A stretch of 64,000 bases of DNA from Microbacterium proteolyticum (GTDB lineage: Bacteria > Actinomycetota > Actinomycetes > Actinomycetales > Microbacteriaceae). Shown here piece by piece: positions 53,270-60,921 of the stretch. A program made the translations under genes and the position numbers. The notes under the pieces are model-generated. The model searched no databases and was not told the DNA's origin. It was given only the letters and a program-made list of their open reading frames with translations. Within the stretch, counting starts at the first letter, position 1. Each line of letters starts with the position of its first letter. Location of the stretch: positions 3,224,001 to 3,288,000 of the forward strand of contig NZ_CP121274.1 in the NCBI RefSeq assembly GCF_029639405.1, in the 5' to 3' direction.

Positions 53270-53785
53270 ATGAAGCGACGGCACATCACCGCCCTCGCCG
53301 TCCTCGTCGCCCTCTCCGCGGTCCTCGCCGGATGCGTCGCGCCGGGTGGCGCCGGAGTCGTGGACACATCCCTGACGCTCGAGGACGCCAAAGCGACCGC
53401 GATGCGGATGGAGCGGGAGTTGGCCGCCCTGGTGCCGGCCGATGTCGTGGCATCCGTCGACCAAGACCAGACGGGTGTTCTGATGTCGTGCAGCGGCGAC
53501 CGCGCCTATCAATGGACCGGTCAGACCAAGGTCGTGCTCACCGAGGGAGCCACCTACGACGGGGCAGCCGTCACCGAGAACATCGCCCAGACCTACGACG
53601 CGAGCGACTCCTACCGGACGAATACGGATCTGACATCCGACGGGGAGCCGAGGGCTCACGTCATCGGCGAATTCGGGCAGGGGTACCTGGTCGCGCTCTC
53701 CGTCGACAAGACCTTCGTGCAGATCCTGTCCTTCTCCCCCTGTTTCGTCCTGCCCGAAGGAATGTGGCCGGGCGACGACTACTGA
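53270..53785 (+). CDS. Secreted lipoprotein of unknown function
   Basis: This 171-residue lipoprotein has KRRHITALAVLVALSAVLAGC at its N-terminus, a lipobox LAGC. The mature domain has two cysteines (GVLMSCSGDRAYQW and SFSPCFVLPEG) that could pair, and it resembles small actinobacterial lipoproteins of the same size. ATG 53270 is chosen because AGAAGG stands the usual distance before it; ATG 53261 is too close. A truncated copy of its 3' end lies upstream (53116-53178). It is a single gene followed by a different gene on the same strand. Confidence 0.8.
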   Translation: MKRRHITALAVLVALSAVLAGCVAPGGAGVVDTSLTLEDAKATAMRMERELAALVPADVVASVDQDQTGVLMSCSGDRAYQWTGQTKVVLTEGATYDGAAVTENIAQTYDASDSYRTNTDLTSDGEPRAHVIGEFGQGYLVALSVDKTFVQILSFSPCFVLPEGMWPGDDY

Positions 53786-53937
53786 GCGGCATCGCCCTTC
53801 CGATTTCGGCGCCGTCCCGTCAACCCGGCTGTCAGACCGGGTCGAGACCGATTCACTGGGACCATGCTCCGTCACTCACGCGACCCCTCCCCCCGCTCCA
53901 CGGACGACCGATCCGGCAGCGAGACGGGCGGGCGGCG

Positions 53938-54594
53938 ATGAGCGACGTCGAGATGACCCGCATCCCCGCCGGAAGCGTGCTGCGCGGAGACCAGCGGGGC
54001 GAGGACCGCCGCGAGATCACCGTCGAGGCGTTCGACATCGGTGTCTACCCGGTGACCGAGGAGCAGATGGCGGAGATCCTCGGCATCACGGCCCAGAACC
54101 CGCGCCGCCCCGCCGTGCAGGTGAGCTGGTTGCGCGCGGTGCGCTTCTGCAACGCGCTGAGCGAGTGGGAGGGCCGGGATCCCGTCTACGCGTACGACGG
54201 CGAAGTCGTCGACTGGGACACGGAGGCCGACGGCTTCCGACTGCCGACCGAGGACGAGTGGGAGTACGCGTGCCGGGCGGGATCCACAGGATCCACCTAC
54301 GGACCGATCGCCGAGATTGCGTGGACCGCAGGCGACGGCCTGCGCGGACCGGTCGAGGTCGGCGGACGCCTTCCGAACCTCCACGGCCTCTTCGACATCC
54401 TCGGCAACGTGTCGGAGTGGTGCTGGGATCTCTTCGCGCCCGAGACGAGCGACGCCCGGGTGTTCCGCGGCGGCGGGTGGAGCGATGCGCGCGCGGTCGT
54501 CCGCGCCTCCGCGCGTCGCGGCGCCAATCCGCGCGCGATCTTCGACGATGTCGGCCTCCGCGTGGCGCGCGGGGCACTCAATCGGACCCGCTGA
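53938..54594 (+). CDS. SUMF1/FGE-fold protein lacking the catalytic cysteine pair
   Basis: This 218-residue protein has the formylglycine-generating-enzyme fold: RIPAGSVLRGDQRGED, then FDIGVYPVTEEQM, VSWLRAVRFCNALSEWEG, FRLPTEDEWEYACRAG, LGNVSEWCWD and VFRGGGWSDARAVVRASARRG. In true FGE, the segment after RGGSW contains two active-site cysteines, and here it has none. Catalysis of sulfatase formylglycine is therefore unlikely. Other fold members bind ligands or act as iron-dependent oxidases. It starts at ATG 53938 behind GGGCGGGCGGCG, a poor ribosome site. It overlaps the convergent MarR gene by 17 bases. Confidence 0.8.
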   Translation: MSDVEMTRIPAGSVLRGDQRGEDRREITVEAFDIGVYPVTEEQMAEILGITAQNPRRPAVQVSWLRAVRFCNALSEWEGRDPVYAYDGEVVDWDTEADGFRLPTEDEWEYACRAGSTGSTYGPIAEIAWTAGDGLRGPVEVGGRLPNLHGLFDILGNVSEWCWDLFAPETSDARVFRGGGWSDARAVVRASARRGANPRAIFDDVGLRVARGALNRTR

Positions 54595-55090
54595 TCGCCT
54601 CGCTCAGTCCGTCGACGAACTCGGCGATCGTCGCGAGCTGCTCGTCGGAGAATCCTTCCGCCACCGCGACCATCGCCGCGAGGTGCGCACCGAAGTGCCG
54701 GAAGAACTCCGCTCGGGATTTCGGCGTCAGGACCACCACGCGCGCCCGGCCGTCGGAGGGGTGCGGACGCCGCTCGAGATGCCCGGACGCCGCGAGCCGA
54801 TCGAGCAGCTTGGTCGTGGACGCCGTGGAGATCCGCAGGTGAGATGCCACATCGTGCGGGCTGACCATCTGTCCGCGCTGCTCGCGGATGATCAGCATCC
54901 GCAGCGTCGCGAGGTCGCTGGCGTTCATGTCCATGTCGCCCTTCATGCCGCTGTTCATGCGGTCGAGGGCATCGCTCAGAGCGCGGACCGACTCCATCGC
55001 ACGGACGACACCGGGTCTGTTAGCACGAAAGGCGTCGACGACGGACACGGTGGACACCTCCGTTTCGCTCTGGGTATAGTCGGCTGACAT
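54578..55090 (-). CDS. MarR-family transcriptional regulator
   Basis: This 170-residue regulator has a winged helix at about residues 60-125: LATLRMLIIREQRGQMVSPHDVASHLRISTASTTKLLDRLAASGHLERRPHPSDGRARVVVLTPKSR, the MarR consensus including the wing DGR. The N-terminal and C-terminal helices form the dimer interface. It is divergent from the carotenoid operon with 30 bases between, and the palindrome there is a likely operator. It should repress carotenoid synthesis until a ligand or redox signal relieves it. Confidence 0.9.
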   Translation of the reverse strand: MSADYTQSETEVSTVSVVDAFRANRPGVVRAMESVRALSDALDRMNSGMKGDMDMNASDLATLRMLIIREQRGQMVSPHDVASHLRISTASTTKLLDRLAASGHLERRPHPSDGRARVVVLTPKSRAEFFRHFGAHLAAMVAVAEGFSDEQLATIAEFVDGLSEAISGSD

Positions 55091-55091
55091 C

Positions 55092-55106
55092 GCTAGCTAA
55101 ACTAGC
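55092..55106. promoter_or_regulatory. MarR operator candidate at the carotenoid promoter
   Basis: GCTAG-CTAAA-CTAGC is an inverted repeat of five-base arms directly between the marR and idi starts, with AGGAGG just after it. The AT-rich centre may include the -10 region of one promoter. Placement suits direct repression by the adjacent MarR protein. Confidence 0.6.
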
Positions 55107-55120
55107 AAACAGGAGGCACG

Positions 55121-55672
55121 ATGAGCGAGACCGAGTATGTCGTCCTCCTGGACGACTGGGGCAATGAGATCGGAACGGCACCGAAGGCGAGTGTGCACGG
55201 CACCGACACGGCTCTTCACCTGGCGTTCTCCTGCCACGTCGTCAACGCCGACGGTCAGGTGCTCGTCACGCGTCGCGCGCTCGACAAGAAGACCTGGCCG
55301 GGCGTCTGGACGAATTCGTTCTGCGGCCATCCGGGTCCCGCCGAGCCCGTCCTGCAGGCCGTTCACCGTCGCGCCGCCTTCGAGGTCGGACTCACGATCT
55401 CCGACGTGGAGCTCGCCCTTCCGCTCTTCCGCTATCGCGCGGTCGACGCCAGCGGCATCGTCGAGCACGAGATCTGCCCGGTGTACGTCGCCCGTACCCA
55501 CGAAGAGCCGCGGCTGAACCCGTCCGAGGTCGCGGAATCGCGCTGGGTCGACCCCGCCGACCTCGCCGCCGCGCTGGAGGCCACGCCGTGGGCCTTCAGC
55601 CCGTGGCTCGTTCTCCAGGCACAGCAGCTTCACCTGTTCTCGTCCCCACCGGCCATCCGGGCGGCCTCATGA
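55121..55672 (+). CDS. idi: Isopentenyl-diphosphate delta-isomerase, type I
   Basis: This 183-residue Nudix-fold isomerase interconverts IPP and DMAPP, supplying the starter for carotenoids. The catalytic cysteine is in TNSFCGHPGP (near residue 67) and the metal/proton Glu in GIVEHEICPVYVA near residue 117. The N-terminus is VVLLDDWGNEIGTAPKASVHG. Start ATG 55121 has AGGAGGCACG upstream, the strongest ribosome site in the operon. Its stop overlaps the next ATG (ATGA). Confidence 0.96.
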   Translation: MSETEYVVLLDDWGNEIGTAPKASVHGTDTALHLAFSCHVVNADGQVLVTRRALDKKTWPGVWTNSFCGHPGPAEPVLQAVHRRAAFEVGLTISDVELALPLFRYRAVDASGIVEHEICPVYVARTHEEPRLNPSEVAESRWVDPADLAAALEATPWAFSPWLVLQAQQLHLFSSPPAIRAAS

Positions 55673-56736
55673 TCGCTCTCTCCACCACACCCACGGCGCG
55701 CGCCGCCATCGACGACGCGATCGACACCGTTCTGATCCGTCTCGCCCGCCGCCTCCGCGACCATGGCGACGGCGCCCGGGCCCTGGCATCCGCGATCGCC
55801 CGCTCCGCCCGGGGCGGCAAGAGGTTCCGGCCGCTCCTCGTGGTCGCCGCGTTCGACACGCTCGGCGGTGCCGAGACCGATCGTGCCGCGCTCTACCAGG
55901 TCGCCGCCGCGTTCGAACTCCTGCACACCGCCTTCGTCGTCCACGACGACGTCATCGACCACGACACCGAGCGACGCGGTGTCGCCAATGTCGGCGGCGA
56001 GTTCCGGGCGCGGGGCGAAGAGCGAGGCGCGGATGCCACGGGCGCCGCGCTCCTCGGAGATGCGGCCGGCATCCTGGCCGGCGACCTGCTGCTCCACGAG
56101 GCCGGGCGCCTGGTCGCTCTGGCCGACCTTCCGACGAGCGTGCGCGGCGACCTCCTCCGCCTCCTCGAGGACGCTGTTCTGATCTCCGCCGCCGGAGAGC
56201 TCGCCGATGTCGAGAACGCCGTGTCCGCCCGTGATGTGGATGCCGAGACCATCCTGCGCACCACGCACGACAAGACCGCGGTGTACTCGTTCTCGGCCCC
56301 CCTGGAAGCGGGAGCGGTGCTCGCCGGCGCCGACGGCCCCGTCCGTGCGGCACTCGAACGCTTCGGGCAGCGCCTCGGCTTGGCGTACCAGCTGGTGGAC
56401 GACCTCATCGGCGCCTTCGGTTCGCCCGAGATCTCCGGCAAGGACGAAGGATGCGACCTCCGCGAGGCGAAGAAGACGCATCTCATCGTCCTGGCCCGCG
56501 AGACCGAGTCGTGGCCCGCGGTGAGCGAAGCGCTCGCGCAGGCGCACACCGGCCCGGTCGCGATCCGCGCGGCCCAGCGGGCGCTCAGCGAGTCCGGCGC
56601 GCGGGCACGGCTGGAAGACCTCGTCCGCGGGACTCTGGACGAAGCGCGCGCGATCGTCACGGCATCCACCCTCCCCGAGGAGTGCCGCACGATGCTGCAC
56701 GACCTCGTCGACGCCGTGCAGGGACGCGTCCCGTGA
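55669..56736 (+). CDS. crtE: Geranylgeranyl diphosphate synthase
   Basis: This 355-residue polyprenyl synthase has the first Asp-rich motif in AFVVHDDVIDHDTERRG near 90 and a second, DD-type motif in AYQLVDDLIGAFGSPEISGKDEGCDLREAKKTH near 245. Helix pattern and length match actinobacterial CrtE/IdsA. It makes the C20 precursor for phytoene from IPP and DMAPP. Both ends overlap neighbours by four bases, indicating coupled translation. Short-chain farnesyl synthase is less likely, because small residues rather than aromatics precede the first motif. Confidence 0.93.
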   Translation: MIALSTTPTARAAIDDAIDTVLIRLARRLRDHGDGARALASAIARSARGGKRFRPLLVVAAFDTLGGAETDRAALYQVAAAFELLHTAFVVHDDVIDHDTERRGVANVGGEFRARGEERGADATGAALLGDAAGILAGDLLLHEAGRLVALADLPTSVRGDLLRLLEDAVLISAAGELADVENAVSARDVDAETILRTTHDKTAVYSFSAPLEAGAVLAGADGPVRAALERFGQRLGLAYQLVDDLIGAFGSPEISGKDEGCDLREAKKTHLIVLARETESWPAVSEALAQAHTGPVAIRAAQRALSESGARARLEDLVRGTLDEARAIVTASTLPEECRTMLHDLVDAVQGRVP

Positions 56737-57602
56737 GCGCGACCGCGACCGGCCTGGAGCTGTACACGCGCACGGCCGACGATGCCGCCGCCGCGGTGAT
56801 CAACCGCTATTCGACCTCGTTCGCCCTGGCCTGTCGCCTGCTCGGCCCCCGTCCGCGGCCGCACGTCCGGAACATCTACGCCCTGGTCCGCGTGGCCGAC
56901 GAGATCGTGGACGGCCCCGCGCACGACGCCGGGCTCTCGCCCGCGCAGGAACGTGCCACGCTCGACGCGCTCGAGAACGAGGTGCGGGATGCCATCGCCT
57001 CGGGCTTCAGCGCGAACCTCGTCGTCCACGCGTTCGCGCGCACCGCCCGCGAGTGCGGCATCGGCGACGACCTCATCGCCCCGTTCTTCGCCTCGATGCG
57101 CACCGACCTCGACACCGCCGCCCACGACGACGCGTCGCACGACGCGTACGTGTACGGATCGGCCGAGGTCGTCGGTCTGATGTGCCTGCAAGTGTTCCTC
57201 AACGCGGGGATGTCGGAGCCGGCGCGCCCCGCCGCCGACCTCGTCGACGGAGCCCGCCGACTGGGTGCGGCCTTCCAGGACGTGAACTTCCTCCGCGACC
57301 TCGACGACGACGCCACCCGCCTCGGCCGTGACTACCTCGACGGCGCCGCCGACGACGACCGTCGCACGGCGGTCCTCGACCGCATCGACGCCGACCTGGC
57401 CGCGGCCGCCGCGACAGTCCCGTTCCTCCCGCCGGACTGCCGCCGCGCGGTCACCGCCGCGCACGACCTGTTCGCGGAGCTCTCGCGGCGACTGCGCCGC
57501 ACCCCCGCGGGCGCGCCGCGCGTCCGCGTCCCGGACGCAGTGAAGGCGACCCTCGCGGTGCGCGCCTTCCTCGGACGCCCACCGAAAGGGGCCCACGCAT
57601 GA
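56733..57602 (+). CDS. crtB: Phytoene synthase
   Basis: This is a 289-residue squalene/phytoene synthase. NRYSTSFALACRLLGPRPRPHVRNIYALVRVADEIVD carries the first Asp-rich motif, and GAAFQDVNFLRDLDDDATRLGRDYL the second with the substrate region. It condenses two geranylgeranyl diphosphates to phytoene. GTG 56733 overlaps the crtE stop (GTGA) and its stop overlaps crtI. The C-terminus is typical. Membrane association is peripheral. Confidence 0.96.
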   Translation: MSATATGLELYTRTADDAAAAVINRYSTSFALACRLLGPRPRPHVRNIYALVRVADEIVDGPAHDAGLSPAQERATLDALENEVRDAIASGFSANLVVHAFARTARECGIGDDLIAPFFASMRTDLDTAAHDDASHDAYVYGSAEVVGLMCLQVFLNAGMSEPARPAADLVDGARRLGAAFQDVNFLRDLDDDATRLGRDYLDGAADDDRRTAVLDRIDADLAAAAATVPFLPPDCRRAVTAAHDLFAELSRRLRRTPAGAPRVRVPDAVKATLAVRAFLGRPPKGAHA

Positions 57603-59155
57603 CCTCGCAGCGCATCGTCGTCGTCGGAGGAGGGATTGCCGGCCTCGGCACCGCCGCGCTCCTGGCCGATCAGGGACACGACGTCCACCTGTTCGAGGGA
57701 CGCGAGCAGCTCGGTGGTCGCGCCGGGTCGTGGGAGAGCGACGGCTTCCGTTTCGACACCGGGCCTAGCTGGTACCTCATGCCCGAGGTCTTCGACCACT
57801 TCTTCCGGCTGCTCGGTACGAGCGCCGCAGAGCAGCTCGACCTCGTGCGTCTGGACCCGGCGTACCGCGTGTACGGTCCTCCCGGGAAGGGCGAGCCCAT
57901 CGACGTGGTGTCCGGTCGCGAGGCCGTCCGCGCGCTGTTCGAAGAGCACGAGCCCGGCTCCGGCGACAAGGTCGAGGCGTACCTCGACTCGGCGAAGGAT
58001 GCGTACGAGCTGTCGACGTCGAAGTTCCTGTACGACACCTACTCCTCGACGCAGGGGCTTCGCGACCCCGCGCTCATCACGCGTCTCCCGACGCTCATCC
58101 CGCTCCTCACGCAGACGCTGTGGAAGCGCGTGACGCGGGACTTCTCGAACCCGCGGCTGCAGCAGATCCTCGCCTACCCGTCCGTGTTCCTCGGCGGATC
58201 CCCGTTCGAGGTGCCCAGCCTGTACCACCTGATGAGCCACCTCGATCTCGGCGACGGCGTGCTCTACCCGCGCGGCGGTTTCACCGAGATCATCGCCGCG
58301 ATCGAGAGGCTCGCCCGTGAGCGCGGCGTGCAGATCGAGACCGGCGTCCCCGTCGAGGCGATCATCACCGACGACGGCATCGCCCGCGGCGTGCGGCTCG
58401 CGGACGGCCGGATCGTTCCAGCGGATGCCGTGGTCTCGGGCGCCGAGCTGCACCACACCGAGACCCAGCTGCTGGAAGAGGGTGATCGTCAGTATCCGGA
58501 GAAGTGGTGGAAGGACCGCGTGCCGAGCCCCGGGGCGCTGCTGCTCCTGCTCGGTGTGAAGGGAGAGCTTCCGCAGCTCACGCACCACACGCTGCTCTTC
58601 ACCGACGACTGGCACACCAACTTCGACGCGATCTTCGGCGAGCACAAGCGCATCCCCGACCCCGCCTCGATCTACGTCTGCCGGCCGAGCGCCTCGGACG
58701 ACTCCGTCGCTCCGGCGGGACACGAGAACCTCTTCGTCCTGGTGCCCGTACCCGCTGATCCCGTCAGCGGCCGCGGCGGTGTCGCCGGTGCCGGCGATCC
58801 GCGCATCGAGGCCGCCGCGGACCGGGTGATCGCCCAGATCGGCGAGTGGACCGGCATCCCGGACTTCGCCGAGCGCATCGTCGTGCGGAAGACCATCGCC
58901 CCCGAGGATTTCGCCCAGGACCTGCACGCGTGGCACGGCAATTCGCTTGGGCTCGCGCACACGTTGGGCCAGAGCGCGATCTTCCGTCCGAAGAACCGCT
59001 CGCGGAAGGTGTCGAACCTGTACTACGCGGGAACCTCGGTGCTTCCGGGCATCGGACTCCCCATGTGCCTGATCTCGGCCGAGCTCGTGGTAAAGCGCAT
59101 GACGGGCGACCGCACCGCGGGACCCCTGAACGAGCCGGCTCGCACGGCGGTCTGA
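57599..59155 (+). CDS. crtI: Phytoene desaturase (CrtI type)
   Basis: This 518-residue FAD enzyme has an N-terminal dinucleotide fold: IVVVGGGIAGLGTAALLADQGHDVHLFEGREQLGGRAG, then FDTGPSWYLMPEVFDHF. The C-terminal NLYYAGTSVLPGIGLPMCLISAELVVKRM is the second FAD motif of CrtI-type enzymes. It desaturates phytoene to lycopene in four steps. ATG overlaps the crtB stop by four bases. It is a standard length for actinobacterial CrtI. Confidence 0.96.
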   Translation: MTSQRIVVVGGGIAGLGTAALLADQGHDVHLFEGREQLGGRAGSWESDGFRFDTGPSWYLMPEVFDHFFRLLGTSAAEQLDLVRLDPAYRVYGPPGKGEPIDVVSGREAVRALFEEHEPGSGDKVEAYLDSAKDAYELSTSKFLYDTYSSTQGLRDPALITRLPTLIPLLTQTLWKRVTRDFSNPRLQQILAYPSVFLGGSPFEVPSLYHLMSHLDLGDGVLYPRGGFTEIIAAIERLARERGVQIETGVPVEAIITDDGIARGVRLADGRIVPADAVVSGAELHHTETQLLEEGDRQYPEKWWKDRVPSPGALLLLLGVKGELPQLTHHTLLFTDDWHTNFDAIFGEHKRIPDPASIYVCRPSASDDSVAPAGHENLFVLVPVPADPVSGRGGVAGAGDPRIEAAADRVIAQIGEWTGIPDFAERIVVRKTIAPEDFAQDLHAWHGNSLGLAHTLGQSAIFRPKNRSRKVSNLYYAGTSVLPGIGLPMCLISAELVVKRMTGDRTAGPLNEPARTAV

Positions 59156-59156
59156 G

Positions 59157-59516
59157 GTGCCCGGGATCTACCTGGGCGCGATCCTGTTCTCGCTGGCGGG
59201 CATGATCGCCCTCGATCTCAGGTTCGGTCTCGCTCTGCGGACGGCACCGCGTCGGACGCTTCTGGCGGTGGGTCTCGGAACGGTGTTCTTCCTCCTGTGG
59301 GACGCGGTCGGCATCCTGACCGGGGTCTTCGTGAAGGGCCACAGCCCGCTGTTCGTCGGCATCGATCTGGCCCCGCACCTGCCGCTCGAAGAGGTGTTCT
59401 TCCTCCTCTTCCTCAGCTACCTCGCGGTCGTGCTGTGGACGGTGTTCGAGCGGCGTCAGGCGAAGCGGGATGCCGGTTCCCCGGCGCGCGTCGAGGCGGA
59501 GGAGTCCGCGTCGTGA
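59157..59516 (+). CDS. crtYe: Carotenoid cyclase subunit (CrtYe type)
   Basis: This 119-residue membrane protein has three hydrophobic helices (YLGAILFSLAGMIALDL, GTVFFLLWDAVGILTG, EEVFFLLFLSYLAVVLW). The PLEEVFFLLFLSYL motif is typical of heterodimeric lycopene cyclase subunits (lycopene cyclase domain). In C50 carotenoid clusters of Corynebacterium and Micrococcus, crtYe and crtYf products cyclise both ends of the C50 chain. GTG 59157 lies right after the crtI stop, and the next gene overlaps by four bases. Confidence 0.9.
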   Translation: MPGIYLGAILFSLAGMIALDLRFGLALRTAPRRTLLAVGLGTVFFLLWDAVGILTGVFVKGHSPLFVGIDLAPHLPLEEVFFLLFLSYLAVVLWTVFERRQAKRDAGSPARVEAEESAS

Positions 59517-59821
59517 CGTATGCGCTGATCCTCCTCCCCTTCCTCGCCGCGACGGCCGTCGTGACCCTGCTGAGCGCGAGACGTCCCGGCTTCGCACGGC
59601 GCATGCGCGCATCGGGCTGGACCGCGCTCGTGCTCATCGCGTTGACCGCCGTCTTCGACAACATCATGATCGCCGTCGGACTGTTCTCCTACCCGCCGGA
59701 GCACCTCAGCGGGCTCAGAATCGGCCTGGCACCACTGGAGGACTTCGCGTATCCCCTGTGCGCGGCGTTCCTCGTTCCCGCTCTCTTCACTCTCGCCCCC
59801 GCCCGGAGGGAAACCGCATGA
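59513..59821 (+). CDS. crtYf: Carotenoid cyclase subunit (CrtYf type)
   Basis: This 102-residue protein has three helices (YALILLPFLAATAVVTLL, ALVLIALTAVFDNIMIAVG, FAYPLCAAFLVPALFTL). The APLEDFAYPLCAAF motif matches the PxE/D-F box of lycopene cyclase domains. GTG 59513 overlaps the crtYe stop (GTGA), and its own stop overlaps crtEb. Pairing with CrtYe gives the epsilon- or gamma-cyclase that ends the C50 pathway. Which ring type is produced cannot be read from sequence. Confidence 0.9.
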   Translation: MTYALILLPFLAATAVVTLLSARRPGFARRMRASGWTALVLIALTAVFDNIMIAVGLFSYPPEHLSGLRIGLAPLEDFAYPLCAAFLVPALFTLAPARRETA

Positions 59822-60708
59822 CCACCCCCGCCCTGACCCCGGGACGCGTGCTGAGGGAGCTGTTCGTCTCTTCGCGACCCGTGAGCTGGATCAACACCGC
59901 GTTCCCGTTCGCGGCCGCCTACCTGCTCACCACGCGTCAGGTCGATGTCGTCCTCGTCGTCGGCATCCTGTTCTTCCTCGTTCCCTACAACCTCGCCATG
60001 TACGGGGTGAACGACGTCTTCGACTACGAATCCGACCTTCGCAACCCCCGCAAGGGCGGAACGCACGGCGCGGTGCTCGCCAAGCGCATGCACCCGATCA
60101 CCCTGTGGGCATCGGCGCTGTCGTGCCTGCCGTTCGTCGTCTTCCTCGTCGTCGTCGGATCCCCGCTGTCGTGGCTCGTGCTCGCCCTGAGCCTGTTCTT
60201 CGTGGTGTTCTACTCCGCTCCCCCGCTGCGGTTGAAGGAGCGCCCCTTCGCCGATTCGGTGACCAGCAGCATCCACTTCTTCTCCCCCGCCGTGTACGGT
60301 CTCGTCCTCGCCGGCGCCACCTGGACGTGGCAGCTCGTGGCCGTGCTCGTCGCCTTCGGGTTGTGGGGCATCGCCTCGCACGCCTTCGGCGCCGTCCAGG
60401 ACGTCGAGGCCGACCGCGCCGCCGACATCTCGTCGATCGCCACCGCCCGCGGCGCGCGGTGGACGGTGCGCTTCGCCCTGACGGCCTACGCCCTCGCCGG
60501 CGTCGTCATGCTGTTCACCGCGTGGCCCGGGCCGCTCGCGGCGCTGCTCGTGATCCCCTACCTCGTCGTGTGCTGGCCGTACCGCAACGTCACGGATGCC
60601 ACCTCCGACAGCGCCACCGCGGGGTGGAACCGATTCCTCTGGCTCAACCAGATCGCGGGCTTCGGCACGACGATGCTGCTCATCTGGTGGTGGTTCCTCA
60701 GCGCCTGA
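59818..60708 (+). CDS. crtEb: Lycopene elongase (UbiA prenyltransferase family)
   Basis: This 296-residue integral membrane prenyltransferase has about eight helices. The Asp-rich motifs are NDVFDYESDLRNPRKGG near residue 68 and QDVEADRAADISSIATARG near 198. CrtEb adds dimethylallyl groups to both ends of lycopene, making the C50 flavuxanthin precursor. Together with the two cyclase subunits it indicates decaprenoxanthin, sarcinaxanthin or a similar C50 product. It is the last gene of the operon; two hairpins lie in the following 213 bases. Confidence 0.94.
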   Translation: MTTPALTPGRVLRELFVSSRPVSWINTAFPFAAAYLLTTRQVDVVLVVGILFFLVPYNLAMYGVNDVFDYESDLRNPRKGGTHGAVLAKRMHPITLWASALSCLPFVVFLVVVGSPLSWLVLALSLFFVVFYSAPPLRLKERPFADSVTSSIHFFSPAVYGLVLAGATWTWQLVAVLVAFGLWGIASHAFGAVQDVEADRAADISSIATARGARWTVRFALTAYALAGVVMLFTAWPGPLAALLVIPYLVVCWPYRNVTDATSDSATAGWNRFLWLNQIAGFGTTMLLIWWWFLSA

Positions 60709-60748
60709 GGCACCGCTGCGGACGGTCCCTGACGCGGCGGCATCCTGA

Positions 60749-60799
60749 GTGTCCAGGACACGCGGATGCCGCCCACCGCCATCCGCGTGTCTTGGACAC
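60749..60799. repeat. Long imperfect inverted repeat after the carotenoid operon
   Basis: GTGTCCAGGACACGCGGATG and CATCCGCGTGTCTTGGACAC are twenty-base arms with one mismatch around an eleven-base loop (60769-60779). It lies in a gap with no gene. The left arm itself holds the short palindrome GTGTCCAGGACAC. It could be a terminator or a small mobile-repeat relic. Confidence 0.7.
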
Positions 60800-60875
60800 C
60801 GAAGCGAGGGATGCCGCTCGGGGCGCGGGGTCGCGGGCGTGGCGCGATCGTTGCGGCGCCCGCGCGGCATGTGAG

Positions 60876-60907
60876 AGAGGCCGGCTCCCCGAAGGGAACC
60901 GGCCTCT
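60876..60907 (-). terminator. Terminator downstream of the UPF0182 gene
   Basis: AGAGGCCGGCTCCC and GGGAACCGGCCTCT are fourteen-base arms with one mismatch and a four-base loop. It begins 15 bases beyond the stop of the UPF0182 gene and faces the carotenoid operon, so it may serve both strands. Confidence 0.8.
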
Positions 60908-60921
60908 GTCGCCTGCGCGGG

